Under the pieces are notes generated by a model. It had not been told where the DNA came from. It made no database searches and saw only the letters and a list, made by a program, of their open reading frames with translations. The translations under genes were made by a program, and so were the position numbers. From Dictyobacter formicarum (lineage in GTDB: Bacteria > Chloroflexota > Ktedonobacteria > Ktedonobacterales > Ktedonobacteraceae), in assembly GCF_016587435.1 (NCBI RefSeq), contig NZ_BNJJ01000030.1:24330-88329 (forward strand): a stretch of 64,000 nt of DNA, written 5' to 3'. This document shows positions 19,459 through 28,474 of the stretch, one piece after another. How positions within the stretch are numbered: position 1 is the first letter of the stretch; the number at the start of each line of letters is the position of its first letter.

Positions 19459-20609
19459 GCCTGTGCTCCTGAAAAACCTTTGACGCTGATCGCCTGTTCT
19501 GGACAATATTCATAGCAGAGGAGGCAGCGCTGGCAGGTTTGATAATTAATTTTCAATGTTTGCAGATCAATGACGTCGGGTAGCGGACAGGCTTCTACGC
19601 AGATGCCGCAGCCGGTACATTGCTCCCTATTAATCTGCGGTCGCGTTCCAACCAGGCCACTACTATAGATAGTTGTACAAAGATGTTTGCCGCGCTCCGC
19701 TATTTTGCTGTAGGGATAATCGAGCAAAAACATGAGCCGGAAGATAAAGCGGTAGAGACCTTTTGACTGTGGTAGGCGAAATGGTCGCAATACGTTCAGA
19801 TTGGTTCCTACGATCTGCCAGTCAGGTTTGCCCATTTGCGCCAGAGCCAGCTTGAGATGGGGCACGGCTCGTGGCTTAACCCCTACCAGCTGGCAGCACA
19901 CCAGATCTACAGCTAGGCTGTTGCGTCCCGCTACCACTACCTGCAATTGCGCTCTATCACCATAGAGCGGTCCATCTCCATCTTGGCCCACACAGCCATC
20001 GACGATCGTCAGCGCGGGTTTAAGACCGAGGTTCATATCCACAATACCCTGATCAATGCCAAAGGTATGCATGGTACGGCGCTCGGGACGTGGCAAGATG
20101 CCCATCAAGTTTTTCATGCCCAGGCTCATGATGGAGACCATATGTGTTTTGAGCACCGGTAGATTAATCAACCGGGTATCTTGATGAGAGAGCAGGCGAG
20201 GAATGCGAAAGTGACGTAATATCCTGGCACCTGGCACCTGGATATCTATCCAATCCTCGGTATTTCCTTCCGGATCGAGCCGCAGGATCGAGATGTGGTT
20301 GTCCTGGCAGAACTGCTCTAGATTGAGCATCTGATAGGTAGCCTCGAGATCAAATTCTGTGCCCGGTATCTCACACAGAACGGGCTCTACTCCGCAGGCG
20401 CGTACTTCTGCGGCGACCGCTTTGATGATTGCAAAATGGGTGGTGGCACCTGCATACTCATGGCGACCGGCCACGAAATTAGGTTTCAGGAGCGCAACCC
20501 TCGCCCCTTGCAGTACCGACTGCATACCGCCAATGTCGGCAATGACACGCCGGGTGGCGGCTTCGATATCATCAAAAGTGCGGGTGATGGCGATTGTCTC
20601 ATTTTCCAT
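19455..20609 (-). CDS. DUF362 protein with C-terminal 2x[4Fe-4S] ferredoxin domain
   Basis: ATG 20609 (AAAGGAAACAGCGGTC upstream) gives 384 residues. The DUF362 region spans about residues 1-290 (LLKPNFV, NLPVLKTHMVSIMSLGMKN, VVVAGRNSLAVDLV). The C-terminus has two cluster motifs, CTGCGICVEACPLP and CQRCLLCYEYCPEQA. DUF362 proteins are of unknown catalytic role. The gene overlaps the upstream transferase by 11 bp and the downstream epimerase by 4 bp, so it is embedded in the envelope operon. A redox step on a lipid or sugar intermediate is an inference. Confidence 0.88.
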   Translation of the reverse strand: MENETIAITRTFDDIEAATRRVIADIGGMQSVLQGARVALLKPNFVAGRHEYAGATTHFAIIKAVAAEVRACGVEPVLCEIPGTEFDLEATYQMLNLEQFCQDNHISILRLDPEGNTEDWIDIQVPGARILRHFRIPRLLSHQDTRLINLPVLKTHMVSIMSLGMKNLMGILPRPERRTMHTFGIDQGIVDMNLGLKPALTIVDGCVGQDGDGPLYGDRAQLQVVVAGRNSLAVDLVCCQLVGVKPRAVPHLKLALAQMGKPDWQIVGTNLNVLRPFRLPQSKGLYRFIFRLMFLLDYPYSKIAERGKHLCTTIYSSGLVGTRPQINREQCTGCGICVEACPLPDVIDLQTLKINYQTCQRCLLCYEYCPEQAISVKGFSGAQA

Positions 20610-22491
20610 GACCGCTGTTTCCTTTCGGTTGGCCGGGCTGAGCCAGCGTAGGTTGAACCTGGTAGATAGTAATGAGCAGTTGTTGATCGTGGTCCTGGGC
20701 TTTGAATTGCTGGCGAACACGCGCATGCTTCAAGGCATCCTGGATGATCTGCATCTGCTTGCTATTGTGATGAATATCATTGAGCATCTCGGAATCGGCA
20801 ACGATATACTCGATGTGGCGCCAATCCGCATGGAGAACCTTGTCGTGCAGTTCTGGATCAGTAGCGACATTGAAGTAGACATTGGCATAAGGAAAAACGG
20901 GCATGTTCGGCCCTGCAGCCTCGTGCAGATCGAGGTAGAGGTAGCTATTGATAACGATGAAGGCATGTGGGTTGACATGTTCACGTATCCAGTTCAGGGC
21001 ACCGGTCTGTGCGCTGGCAGGTTGTTGAGTAAACAGAGGTGTGGCCTGCATATAGTCGTAAGGGATAAGTGTCGCTATGATGGCGCAGATGAGCACAACG
21101 CGCATCAATGGCAGGCGTAGCCACCGACTAAACCCGCTGACAATCAGATGGCTTGCCAGGGCTACATTGATAGCGGTCAGCGGGATGAGTGGAATGAAAT
21201 AGAATGAGAGCACTACCCCTCCTCGGATCAGTAGCAACCAGAAGCTAGCCGCCAGTAGTCCCGGCAGCCAGTACGGGCGTTTCCACCATCCAACGACAAG
21301 ATTAAAGGCGGGGGCAGCCAGGCTAGCGAGCAGTAACAGGCGATCGCCATGCAGCCAGTTTTGCCAGCTACCACTAAAACTTCCCTCATCTTGTCCGCGC
21401 TGTGTCTGTTCCAGATAGGTTTGAAGCAGACTCAGGTGTTGATGAGTATCCCACGGCAGGTGCCAACTATAAGGAAAGAGTTCGCCTTTGAGGATCGCCA
21501 GCAGGACAAAGCTGGAACCGAGAGCGATAGAGGTATAGGTAAACGCCACCAGGGCAAATTTGCGCTGGAAGGGCGTCGTATACAACCAGGTAGCATAGAT
21601 CATGACAGGCAGAAAAAGGAGCATTATTTCTTTTGAGAGCAAGGCAATACCAAAAGCCAGCGCCGCCAGCACAATCTGATGTAATCGGCTGCTACTCTTG
21701 ATCAGCAGATAGAGCGAGAGCAACAACCAGAAGGTGCTGATATTGTCCAGCAGAATTTGCCGCTGATAGGTAATACTGAGCGGTGAAAGTGAGAAGAGGA
21801 CCAGCGCGAGTAAGCTGGCGCTGCGGCTCCTTATCATGCGACGTACAATCAGGTAGACCAGGAGCGAAGAGCCAAGCGCATACAACAGCATCAGCACGCG
21901 ACCAGTATTAATAGCATTGCCGAAAGTAAAGAAGCCTCCCACAAACGGGACCAGCATCGCCAGTTGTATCCAGGCCAGGGGAGGGTGTCCATACCCATAA
22001 GGATAGGGTGTAATCTGGCCATGTAGTATGGCCCAGGCACTGGAAATATAAGTGCCCTCGTCCAATTCATAGCGTGGAAATTGAAAAACATTAAAGGCAT
22101 GTCCCAGCAGAGAGACCAGCAGCCCCAATAACAGTGTTGCCACTTCGACCCAGGGCGGAGCCAGGAATTTGTGGCCGGGTAATGGATTGAGCAAGCTAAT
22201 CCGCGGTACCTCGCGTGTCTCGCAATCTGAGAGGCGCTCAGCCTGGGCTGAGATATAGCGAGGGCGTGCGGGCAACTGTATGCGCCTCAACATGCCAGTG
22301 TTGGGACCAGGCCGATAGGTGGTGTGGACCGTAAAGTTCCATCTTCTATGTAACATTAGCCGCTGTGGATTATCGTGCAACAAATCTATTGGTGGTGTTT
22401 GTGGCACTGTGAGCGACATATGACGAGTCCCGGCTTTGGTCAATGTGGCTTTAGAATGTACTGGCATAGCTTCCTTTTGTTCTCTTCTCAT
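20599..22491 (-). CDS. PMT/ArnT-like polyprenol-dependent glycosyltransferase
   Basis: A 630-residue multi-pass membrane protein. After about 110 cytoplasmic residues the first loop has FPRYELDEGTYISSAWAILHG, the acidic motif of GT-C transferases (GT39/GT83), and YGHPPLAWIQLAMLV follows. Around ten helices end near residue 500, and a periplasmic domain of about 130 residues follows. Such enzymes move a sugar from an undecaprenyl carrier to protein or lipid outside the membrane. The start overlaps the GT2 stop (ATGA). Confidence 0.87.
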   Translation of the reverse strand: MRREQKEAMPVHSKATLTKAGTRHMSLTVPQTPPIDLLHDNPQRLMLHRRWNFTVHTTYRPGPNTGMLRRIQLPARPRYISAQAERLSDCETREVPRISLLNPLPGHKFLAPPWVEVATLLLGLLVSLLGHAFNVFQFPRYELDEGTYISSAWAILHGQITPYPYGYGHPPLAWIQLAMLVPFVGGFFTFGNAINTGRVLMLLYALGSSLLVYLIVRRMIRSRSASLLALVLFSLSPLSITYQRQILLDNISTFWLLLSLYLLIKSSSRLHQIVLAALAFGIALLSKEIMLLFLPVMIYATWLYTTPFQRKFALVAFTYTSIALGSSFVLLAILKGELFPYSWHLPWDTHQHLSLLQTYLEQTQRGQDEGSFSGSWQNWLHGDRLLLLASLAAPAFNLVVGWWKRPYWLPGLLAASFWLLLIRGGVVLSFYFIPLIPLTAINVALASHLIVSGFSRWLRLPLMRVVLICAIIATLIPYDYMQATPLFTQQPASAQTGALNWIREHVNPHAFIVINSYLYLDLHEAAGPNMPVFPYANVYFNVATDPELHDKVLHADWRHIEYIVADSEMLNDIHHNSKQMQIIQDALKHARVRQQFKAQDHDQQLLITIYQVQPTLAQPGQPKGNSGHGK

Positions 22492-23894
22492 ACAGCCTCC
22501 GTTCGATGCAGCCCCATATGGACCGTTTTTTCCCAGTTGGATGAGCCAGTCAGATGGCGGAAGACCGCGCGTATGGCACTCAGACTCAAAATAGCCTGAT
22601 AGGGAAAGAAAGCCAGAATCAAGATAATGGCTTCGTGCCAGCGCCAGCGACGTTTGTGGGCGCGCACGAATTCGTAGAGGGCAGCCAGATCGATAAAGAT
22701 TGAGAATATAAAACAGTACAGTGGCAGAAAGGTCAGCATGGCGAACCAGATGGGTAATTTGACAAAGAAGAACATGACCAGAGATACGGGCACCAGCAAA
22801 GCAAAAAAGGCTTGTAACTCCGGGAGAATGAGTATATAGCAGGCTAGCAAGCGCTGCGACATCTTATCCAGTCGTCTCCAATCGCCTTTGAGGAGTATTT
22901 GGATAAAACCTTGGTTCCAGCGTGTACGCTGCCGGATAAACTGGCGCAGTGTAGGAGGAGTCTCTTCGCGTGTCACAAATTCATCATCATAGATAATGCG
23001 CAAGCGTGTGTGTGCCAGGCAGAGACGAATGCCTAGATCGGCATCTTCTGTCAGGCAATGTTCATCCCATCCCCCCAGTTGCTCGAGGGTCTCGCGACGC
23101 ACAAAAACTGTATTGCCACCCAATGGCGTCATACCAATTCTGGCAAAAAAGTGCATCGAAGATTTAAACCAGAAGAAATACTCCAGCACATTGAAGAAGC
23201 AAAACCACCTGGTATTGTGATTCATGAGTTGCACACCACTTTGAACAACCTCAACGTGCTCATTGAGTACAGTTGTGTTAATCACATTCAGGATATCTGG
23301 ATGTGGTTCATCTTCCGCATCAAAAATGGTGACCATATCGCCTGTTGCTACCTGCAAGGCCAGATTCAGGCCATGAGGCTTATTAACTGGCTCATCATTA
23401 AAGATCAGTAACTGTACATTTGGATGTCCAAATTCATCGATCTTAGTTTGTGCCTCTGCAATAGTGCCGGGGTCATCTTCACGACAGATGGCTATGATCT
23501 GGAGGAGTTCCCTGGGATAATTGAGATCGTAGACCCTTTGAATGGTCTCTCCATATACATTTTCTTCATGGCGAGCTGGAAGCAGGATAGTAAAAGAGAG
23601 CTGAGGATGCCGATAGATAGTAGAGGCATGATTAAGCCAGGCGTGTTCTGGCGCTTCCCAGATGAACAGATGCAGGCGGATATTGAAGATCGCTTGAGCG
23701 GCCATCAAGAAAATAATTGGTAGATAAGCGAGCTCTAAACCCTGAAGAAACACGTGCCAGACCACAATACCCTCCCAACCCCTGATATTAATATAATGAG
23801 CAGCGCACCTTGATGGAGCCTGTGAAATGTACCAAATTATACGAGATATGCTCATTCCTGTGTGCAAATACAAGGATACATGAGAATTGTTCAC
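22488..23894 (-). CDS. Family 2 membrane glycosyltransferase
   Basis: GTG start at 23894 (GGAG 7 nt upstream), 468 residues. An N-terminal membrane span, then a GT2 catalytic domain: LSFTILLPARHEE, acidic DAEDEP (nucleotide/metal), TEDADLGIRL (acceptor/base) and RQRTRWNQGF (QxxRW-type). Three to four C-terminal helices follow. The motifs are those of processive cellulose/hyaluronan-type synthases. First gene of the five-gene operon; a hairpin lies just before its start (see 23905-23934). Confidence 0.9.
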   Translation of the reverse strand: MNNSHVSLYLHTGMSISRIIWYISQAPSRCAAHYINIRGWEGIVVWHVFLQGLELAYLPIIFLMAAQAIFNIRLHLFIWEAPEHAWLNHASTIYRHPQLSFTILLPARHEENVYGETIQRVYDLNYPRELLQIIAICREDDPGTIAEAQTKIDEFGHPNVQLLIFNDEPVNKPHGLNLALQVATGDMVTIFDAEDEPHPDILNVINTTVLNEHVEVVQSGVQLMNHNTRWFCFFNVLEYFFWFKSSMHFFARIGMTPLGGNTVFVRRETLEQLGGWDEHCLTEDADLGIRLCLAHTRLRIIYDDEFVTREETPPTLRQFIRQRTRWNQGFIQILLKGDWRRLDKMSQRLLACYILILPELQAFFALLVPVSLVMFFFVKLPIWFAMLTFLPLYCFIFSIFIDLAALYEFVRAHKRRWRWHEAIILILAFFPYQAILSLSAIRAVFRHLTGSSNWEKTVHMGLHRTEAV

Positions 23895-23904
23895 TTCTCA
23901 ATCT

Positions 23905-23934
23905 CCGAAAGTATCAGCAATGTGATACTTTCGG
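23905..23934 (-). promoter_or_regulatory. Hairpin with GTATCA arms touching the GT2 ribosome site
   Basis: Stem CCGAAAGTATCA/TGATACTTTCGG (12 bp, 13 with the next pair) with a 6-nt loop. There is no T-run, so it is not a usual terminator. On the minus strand its 3' arm runs into the GGAGA ribosome site of the GTG start at 23894, which itself lies in the loop of a 6-bp hairpin (TGAGAA/TTCTCA). Confidence 0.45.
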
Positions 23935-23969
23935 ATCATGTTGTTGCTGTCACCCAACTGAAACGCTGG

Positions 23970-24905
23970 CTACAGAGCGCTTAAAACAGTGACGCCATCG
24001 ACAAAATGCCCATCGGGTTCATATAACTGAATTCGCTCTTGCGTGAGCAGTGAACGCAGAGCCTGCATGAAAGCCTGTTGATGCAATTGTGTCAATACAG
24101 CCAGATTAGCCAGATTGCGACGTCCATCAATAGAAAGATACAGACGCCGTACCTGGCGGCTGGTGATCACCTGAACATGTTTTCCCTGATTGGCCTCATT
24201 GTCAAAATTGCGCTGTGGAATGAGCTTCATCAGTAGCGCATCTGCTTTCGCTGCTTGAGCAGGAGCCTGCAATAATAACTGTTTTTCTGGTAGCAACAGA
24301 CCACGATTGTATGCCAGGTTGATAACCTGTTCCATGATATATCCAATGGTAGGAATGAGGCGTGGATTAGGTGGCTGACGTGTAAAAAAAGAAATCAGCG
24401 TATAGGTGGAGAGATTGAACCTGTTCAAGGGATATTGATAGCCTGCTGATTGGATAGGTAGGCTGTTCGTTAGCTGATAGCAGGCCCAATAATTCAGATT
24501 ATATCTTGTAAGGTGGTGGGCAGCCTGTGAAGAAAAGATGGCCTCAGTAACTTGTGGTATAGTGACGGTATAATGTTCATTGCAAAGACGTTTAGCTGCT
24601 TCAGCTACATGGGAATTGATCAATATCTGTTTAGGTATATTAACCTGACGACATGCAGTGATACATTGCTTGATAGATATTTGTCTGAAGCAATCGTCCT
24701 GGAGGGACCAGATTTGTACAGCTTCTAATTCCAGGCGTTGAACTAATACGTTCGCTGTCCACTGCAATAGCTCATCGATACGTTGCATACCTGCTATTGC
24801 TTGCAGCAATTGGGTAAAAATGATCAGTTGATGATTTCCCATCGTAGGCCAAATTCTTTGAGTTCCGGCGGATGAAGGATGCAGAAAATCTTGTGTGTGT
24901 TCCAC
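23970..24905 (-). CDS. Putative signalling protein, GAF-like N-domain and DUF4388/winged-helix-like C-domain
   Basis: GTG start at 24905 after a GGGGGG tract, 311 residues. Residues about 27-190 have the pattern of a divergent GAF sensor (LLQAIAGMQRIDELLQWTAN, VLVQRLELEAVQIWSL). The last 65 residues (RRLYLSIDGRRNLANLAVL, ALRSLLTQERIQLYEPDG) resemble the winged-helix end of DUF4388/PatA-type proteins. No DNA-binding or catalytic motif is firm. The gene is flanked by two inverted repeats with GTATCA half-sites and lies 75 bp upstream of the glycan operon, so a control role over it is plausible. Confidence 0.55.
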   Translation of the reverse strand: MEHTQDFLHPSSAGTQRIWPTMGNHQLIIFTQLLQAIAGMQRIDELLQWTANVLVQRLELEAVQIWSLQDDCFRQISIKQCITACRQVNIPKQILINSHVAEAAKRLCNEHYTVTIPQVTEAIFSSQAAHHLTRYNLNYWACYQLTNSLPIQSAGYQYPLNRFNLSTYTLISFFTRQPPNPRLIPTIGYIMEQVINLAYNRGLLLPEKQLLLQAPAQAAKADALLMKLIPQRNFDNEANQGKHVQVITSRQVRRLYLSIDGRRNLANLAVLTQLHQQAFMQALRSLLTQERIQLYEPDGHFVDGVTVLSAL

Positions 24906-25211
24906 GTCAGCCCCCCCTAAACTACCTTGCTTAAAGCACCCATTGGACTTTTGATACGCCGATGGTGTGTTATATGTATCAAAAGAAACGCATTTTAAAA
25001 TTCAGACTGCTCTACAGGAGATCTTCGCTAAAGAGAACCTTTGTACGCATTCTGAAGATACTGGAAACGCAGCTATCTCAGGATCATCTTTATAGATATA
25101 CTTTAACATAAAGTTTTGCCCCTGGGTGTTAAGTATGCATTAAAAATGTTAATTGCATCATATAATGTATGAAGGGAGCGGATTAACACTAAATTAGTGG
25201 CTGAGATTGGC
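24906..25211. other. Divergent intergenic region
   Basis: About 300 bp between the GAF-like gene and a small plus-strand reading frame. It holds the inverted repeat at 24948-24985 and a TATAAT at 25161-25166 without a good -35. No RNA gene is seen. Confidence 0.5.
24948..24985. promoter_or_regulatory. Inverted repeat, possible operator of the GAF-like gene
   Basis: CTTTTGATAC (24948-24957) and GTATCAAAAG (24976-24985) are perfect 10-bp arms 18 bp apart, about 45 bp before the GTG start. The half-site GTATCA recurs in the hairpin at 23905-23934. Confidence 0.45.
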
Positions 25212-25394
25212 ATGATACAAGTGGAGGACCCGATAGTTCAAAAAGTTTTTAACAATTATAATAGTATTGCTAGCAGTTCTGGCCATGAATTAGACTGGTA
25301 TAGGATGGGAGACGCGTTGTTTATGCCACCTGCAAGCAGCCATATTTATGGCAGGCCGAGCAAAACCTATGATTTGTCTCGCCTGTCCGGGTAA
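25212..25394 (+). CDS. Possible small protein of unknown function
   Basis: A 60-residue reading frame from ATG 25212 (MIQVEDPIVQKVFNNYNSI...). No ribosome site precedes it; GTG 25197 is an alternative. A TATAAT lies 46 bp upstream. The composition is ordinary for a soluble protein, and no family is recognised. It could be spurious. Confidence 0.3.
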   Translation: MIQVEDPIVQKVFNNYNSIASSSGHELDWYRMGDALFMPPASSHIYGRPSKTYDLSRLSG

Positions 25395-25454
25395 GTGCGC
25401 TATCAAGCTGCATGGCAAAATAATTGAACGCACCAGACCGAAAGAGGAGGTTGT

Positions 25455-26435
25455 ATGACTGATTACGGAAAAATTATCAGTACATTCCAGTTTACAACAG
25501 CATCACAGGCTATTTTGCGTGAGGCAGGGCAAACTGATGTACTTTGTATCACAAACAAGGAAGAGTTTCTTGAGCGCTTAAAGGAAGCTGAGATTCTCTG
25601 CTCATACTGGGTTCCCAACAACTGGCGCGTTCTCGCGCCTCAATTGCGCTGGCTACAGGCCTCAGGAGCGGGTGTCGATGGCTTGCGCCCATCAGGAATT
25701 TTAGATGAGCCTGATCGTGTAATCGTTACAACCGCCGTTGGTATTCATGCTTCAACGATTGGCGAATATGTCTTTGGCAGTATGCTCATGTTTAATCGGA
25801 CCTGGCCTGAAATGGTGCGCTTGCAGGATCGGCATGTGTGGCCTCATAGTGTAAACTGGTACAAACTCGGAGGGCGCGAACTGGTAGATCAGACGCTAGG
25901 AATTGTTGGTCTGGGCAGTATTGGCCGTCGTATCGCGCAATTAGGCCGTGCTTTTGGGATGCGTGTATTAGCCACCCGTCGTAGCGTTGAGCCCGGAATG
26001 ACCGATCCAGATGTAGATCAGCTCTATCCGATGGATCGCTTGCAGGATATGTTGCGGCGTAGTGATTATGTTGTATTATCTGTACCTTTGACGCCGCAAA
26101 CGGAAAAGTTGATTGGTGAGCCAGAACTACGGGCTATGCAACCACATGCCTATCTGGTCAACGTCGCTCGTGGCCAGATCATCGATGAGAAGATGCTGAT
26201 TCGTGCTCTAAAAGAAGGCTGGATTGCTGGTGCGGGCCTGGATGTGACACAGGAGGAACCACTACCGCCGAGCAGTCCGCTGTTCTCTCTACCCAACATC
26301 ATTTTGACTCCGCATATTTCGGGTGATAGTGTGCACTATGATCGGCGTCTGACCGAACTGTTTGCCAACAATCTGCGACGCTATCGGACCGGCGAGCCAC
26401 TGATCAATCGTTATGATCCTGCGCGTGGATATTGA
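25455..26435 (+). CDS. D-2-hydroxyacid dehydrogenase (NAD(P)-dependent)
   Basis: A 326-residue oxidoreductase interconverting 2-hydroxy and 2-oxo acids. The nucleotide-binding motif is GIVGLGSIGRRIAQLGRAFG; the catalytic Arg is in VNVARGQIIDE, the Glu in DVTQEEPLP, and the His in ILTPHISGD. The N-terminal part (KEAEILCSYWVPNNW) forms the catalytic lid. The substrate (glycerate, phosphoglycerate, lactate or other) cannot be told. ATG 25455 has AAAGAGGAGGTTGT upstream. The DUF3090 gene follows 11 bp later and is likely co-transcribed. Confidence 0.93.
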   Translation: MTDYGKIISTFQFTTASQAILREAGQTDVLCITNKEEFLERLKEAEILCSYWVPNNWRVLAPQLRWLQASGAGVDGLRPSGILDEPDRVIVTTAVGIHASTIGEYVFGSMLMFNRTWPEMVRLQDRHVWPHSVNWYKLGGRELVDQTLGIVGLGSIGRRIAQLGRAFGMRVLATRRSVEPGMTDPDVDQLYPMDRLQDMLRRSDYVVLSVPLTPQTEKLIGEPELRAMQPHAYLVNVARGQIIDEKMLIRALKEGWIAGAGLDVTQEEPLPPSSPLFSLPNIILTPHISGDSVHYDRRLTELFANNLRRYRTGEPLINRYDPARGY

Positions 26436-26446
26436 TGAGGTGAAAA

Positions 26447-27034
26447 ATGGGCACAGATTTAGGACGTGTATCAATTATTGGCGCTGATGCCGTTGGTCAA
26501 CCCGGGCAACGACGCTTTCGCATATTTGCGCGGAGTAGAGAGGCTTCAGCGATCATGTGGCTGGAAAAAGAGCAGCTAGCTGGTCTGTCTGAGGCGCTAG
26601 ATCGTACACTGGCTCTCATCACTGAGGGCCAGGTGCTACGTACAGAGGCACGGGCCGGAGGCATAATGGCCGCAGAGGCCATGCCGGCTGATTTTCCACG
26701 CTATCCAAACTACGAGGTACAAGTGGGCCAGATGCGCCTGAGCTTTGATGAGCAGGATTCATTTTTCTCTTTGCTGATTACTCCATTGAGTATTTCGCTG
26801 GAGGATATGCGGGAGCCTGAAATTACTATGAACGAAGAAGAGCAAATACTGATGAGCTTTACTCAACAGCAGGCGCAAGATCTCTCCAGTACTATCCAGG
26901 CTGTAGTAGTTGCGGGGCGTCCCGTTTGCCCGTTGTGCCATACCCCTCTTGATGGAGGACCCCATGCTTGTGTCAAGCAGAATGGACATCGTGAAATCGT
27001 GCAAATTGAAGAAGCAGATGATGAAGGAGAGTAA
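26447..27034 (+). CDS. DUF3090 family protein with C-terminal zinc-knuckle
   Basis: A 195-residue protein matching DUF3090: DLGRVSIIGADAVGQPGQRR, FRIFARSREASAIMWLEKEQ, ALITEGQVLR-type helix, then a CPLCHTPLDGGPHACVKQNGH end that provides Cys/His metal ligands. The family is common in Actinobacteria and Chloroflexota and has no established function. The start ATG has GAGGTGAAAA directly upstream. Confidence 0.85.
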   Translation: MGTDLGRVSIIGADAVGQPGQRRFRIFARSREASAIMWLEKEQLAGLSEALDRTLALITEGQVLRTEARAGGIMAAEAMPADFPRYPNYEVQVGQMRLSFDEQDSFFSLLITPLSISLEDMREPEITMNEEEQILMSFTQQQAQDLSSTIQAVVVAGRPVCPLCHTPLDGGPHACVKQNGHREIVQIEEADDEGE

Positions 27035-27111
27035 CACTAGCTATGGAGCAGGCAACCATTCATGATATGTCTGCAGGCTCGAGAAACACGTGGAAACGTG
27101 GACAGAAAGAA

Positions 27112-27138
27112 ATAGGGGCGTAGTACTCACGCCCCTAT
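27112..27138. terminator. Hairpin after the DUF3090 gene
   Basis: ATAGGGGCGT and ACGCCCCTAT form a perfect 10-bp stem with a 7-nt loop. No T-run follows, so terminator function is uncertain; it lies between convergent genes. Confidence 0.45.
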
Positions 27139-27207
27139 GGGTGTTGTATCTGACGCATCAAGAATATGGTACAACGCACCCAGGACTATATAAATCATCC
27201 TATGTTC

Positions 27208-27618
27208 TCAATCATGGCAGGCGTATTTATTCGCTTTTTGTAAGTATACTTCCTCATTTGCCTCGATCATTAACTTGTGTAGTACTACAACATCAGCATC
27301 AGGTAGATACTCCGCAGGTTGTAGGCATAAGCGCATGATCGCATGACCGCTTTCTAACACCTGAACATAGCCTTTAGTTCTGGGTACGCGATATGTCCAT
27401 TTTGGCTCACTTGGACTTGGTATCTCCAAATAGCCGCGCCAGAGAAGTTGGCGAAATTGCTCTGGTGTAAGCATATCGCGTAACAAATTGGCCGCCTGTC
27501 GCTCTGCACGAGTCAACCCTTTTAGATATGGAAGTAAGAACAACCATATAACTGGTGTGATCGTGAGAGCAATGATTGTCCAACACAGGACAGAAATGGC
27601 CAGGGACGCGAAGTTCAT
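27208..27618 (-). CDS. Small membrane-anchored protein of unknown function
   Basis: A 136-residue protein. Residues 5-29 form one N-terminal membrane helix (LAISVLCWTIIALTITPVIW). The rest is soluble (LTRAERQAANLLRDMLTPEQ, then YRVPRTKGYVQVL). Its ATG overlaps the stop of the gene before it (ATGA). No family is recognised. It is the second gene of a two-gene unit. Confidence 0.6.
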   Translation of the reverse strand: MNFASLAISVLCWTIIALTITPVIWLFLLPYLKGLTRAERQAANLLRDMLTPEQFRQLLWRGYLEIPSPSEPKWTYRVPRTKGYVQVLESGHAIMRLCLQPAEYLPDADVVVLHKLMIEANEEVYLQKANKYACHD

Positions 27619-27860
27619 CCTCCAACGACTCGTGGTACCAGAACTATTTGTTCTGCTGTGGCGTCGAATTTATCTATGCGTTGTACCGGATTGCCATCGA
27701 TGACACGAAATGCTGTTGCGCCTTTCGCTCTCTCTTGCTCGAAGATCCGTTCTGCCTCTTTTACGGCCGCTACTGCTTCGGGATCACCTGCTTGAATTTT
27801 CTGCTCATCCCAGGTAAGGCGATCATCGCCGCGCCGTGACATCACCCGTAACATACCCAC
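27615..27860 (-). CDS. Small conserved-looking hypothetical protein
   Basis: GTG 27860 was chosen because GGAGG lies 7 nt before it; ATG 27854 is an alternative. The product has 81 residues (MLRVMSRRGDDRLTWDEQ..., KEAERIFEQERAKGATAFRV), charged and soluble, ending in LVPRVVGG. No family is recognised. Its last codons overlap the next gene by 4 bp. Confidence 0.6.
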   Translation of the reverse strand: MGMLRVMSRRGDDRLTWDEQKIQAGDPEAVAAVKEAERIFEQERAKGATAFRVIDGNPVQRIDKFDATAEQIVLVPRVVGG

Positions 27861-28309
27861 AGTCGTTCCTCCTTCGCAGTTTACGCCATGTTGATTGCAT
27901 GGCTGATGCCAACGAAAATGTTGTTGGTTGAAGCTACTTTTGTCGTAGCTAGATGTCATCCTGTCAACGAACTACATGAACTCAATCGCTTTTGTGCAGA
28001 TATCTGCGGTGTGTATGCGCAGGCAATTGTTCAACTTTTCCAGTTTAAACCTGGCATATGCTTGCGCACATAACATATACAACACGCTGGGTGTTTCCAC
28101 TGTGTATACAAAAAGACACACGCTGGTACTACTATTGTACGTGACGACCCCGGTATAGTCAATGGTTAGGAGCTTATTCAAGCAACCGTTAACTATACTT
28201 TAATACTTATCCCGTTTGCACTGTATGTGTTGCGCATACGCTGTAAAGCTGAGTTTTCAAGCGTCAGTGCATAACAGGCTTGCTCTTGTCACGCAAAGTC
28301 TTTCGTTGC
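27861..28309. other. Intergenic region upstream of the small two-gene unit
   Basis: About 450 bp without a convincing gene. One imperfect inverted repeat (TATAGTCAATGGTTA near 28154 with AACCGTTAACTATA near 28184) could be an operator; nothing else is supported. Confidence 0.4.
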
Positions 28310-28349
28310 CCGCCAGCCTGGGAACGCGACGCCCCCAATCTCTTTTTTT
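28310..28349 (+). repeat. GC-rich repeat module, copy 1
   Basis: CGCCAGCCTG followed by a GC stretch and T-run. The 25 nt at 28325-28349 are identical to the reverse complement of 42591-42615, 14 kb away. Related shorter matches lie at 44921-44959 and 59175-59208. Confidence 0.75.
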
Positions 28350-28376
28350 CCTGGTGCAAAACACCAGAAATTCTTT

Positions 28377-28425
28377 ATATAATAAAAATACGCAACACCT
28401 CTGATGTTGCGTATTTTTATTATAT
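28377..28425. terminator. Long perfect hairpin after degV
   Basis: Perfect 21-bp stem (28377-28397 with 28405-28425), 7-nt loop, A-rich on one side and T-rich on the other, able to stop transcription on either strand. A short GAAGC-gcct-GCTTC hairpin follows at 28430-28443. Confidence 0.8.
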
Positions 28426-28474
28426 CAATGAAGCGCCTGCTTCGTGTTGTGCAGTATCCAGCCAGTCGGGATAA

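Noticed and set aside
20359..21120. 253-codon plus-strand frame across the DUF362 and PMT-like genes
   Set aside because: Antisense to two real genes and spans their overlap; no initiation signal.
24948..24985. Transposon end
   Set aside because: Short 10-bp arms without a transposase or target duplication fit an operator better.
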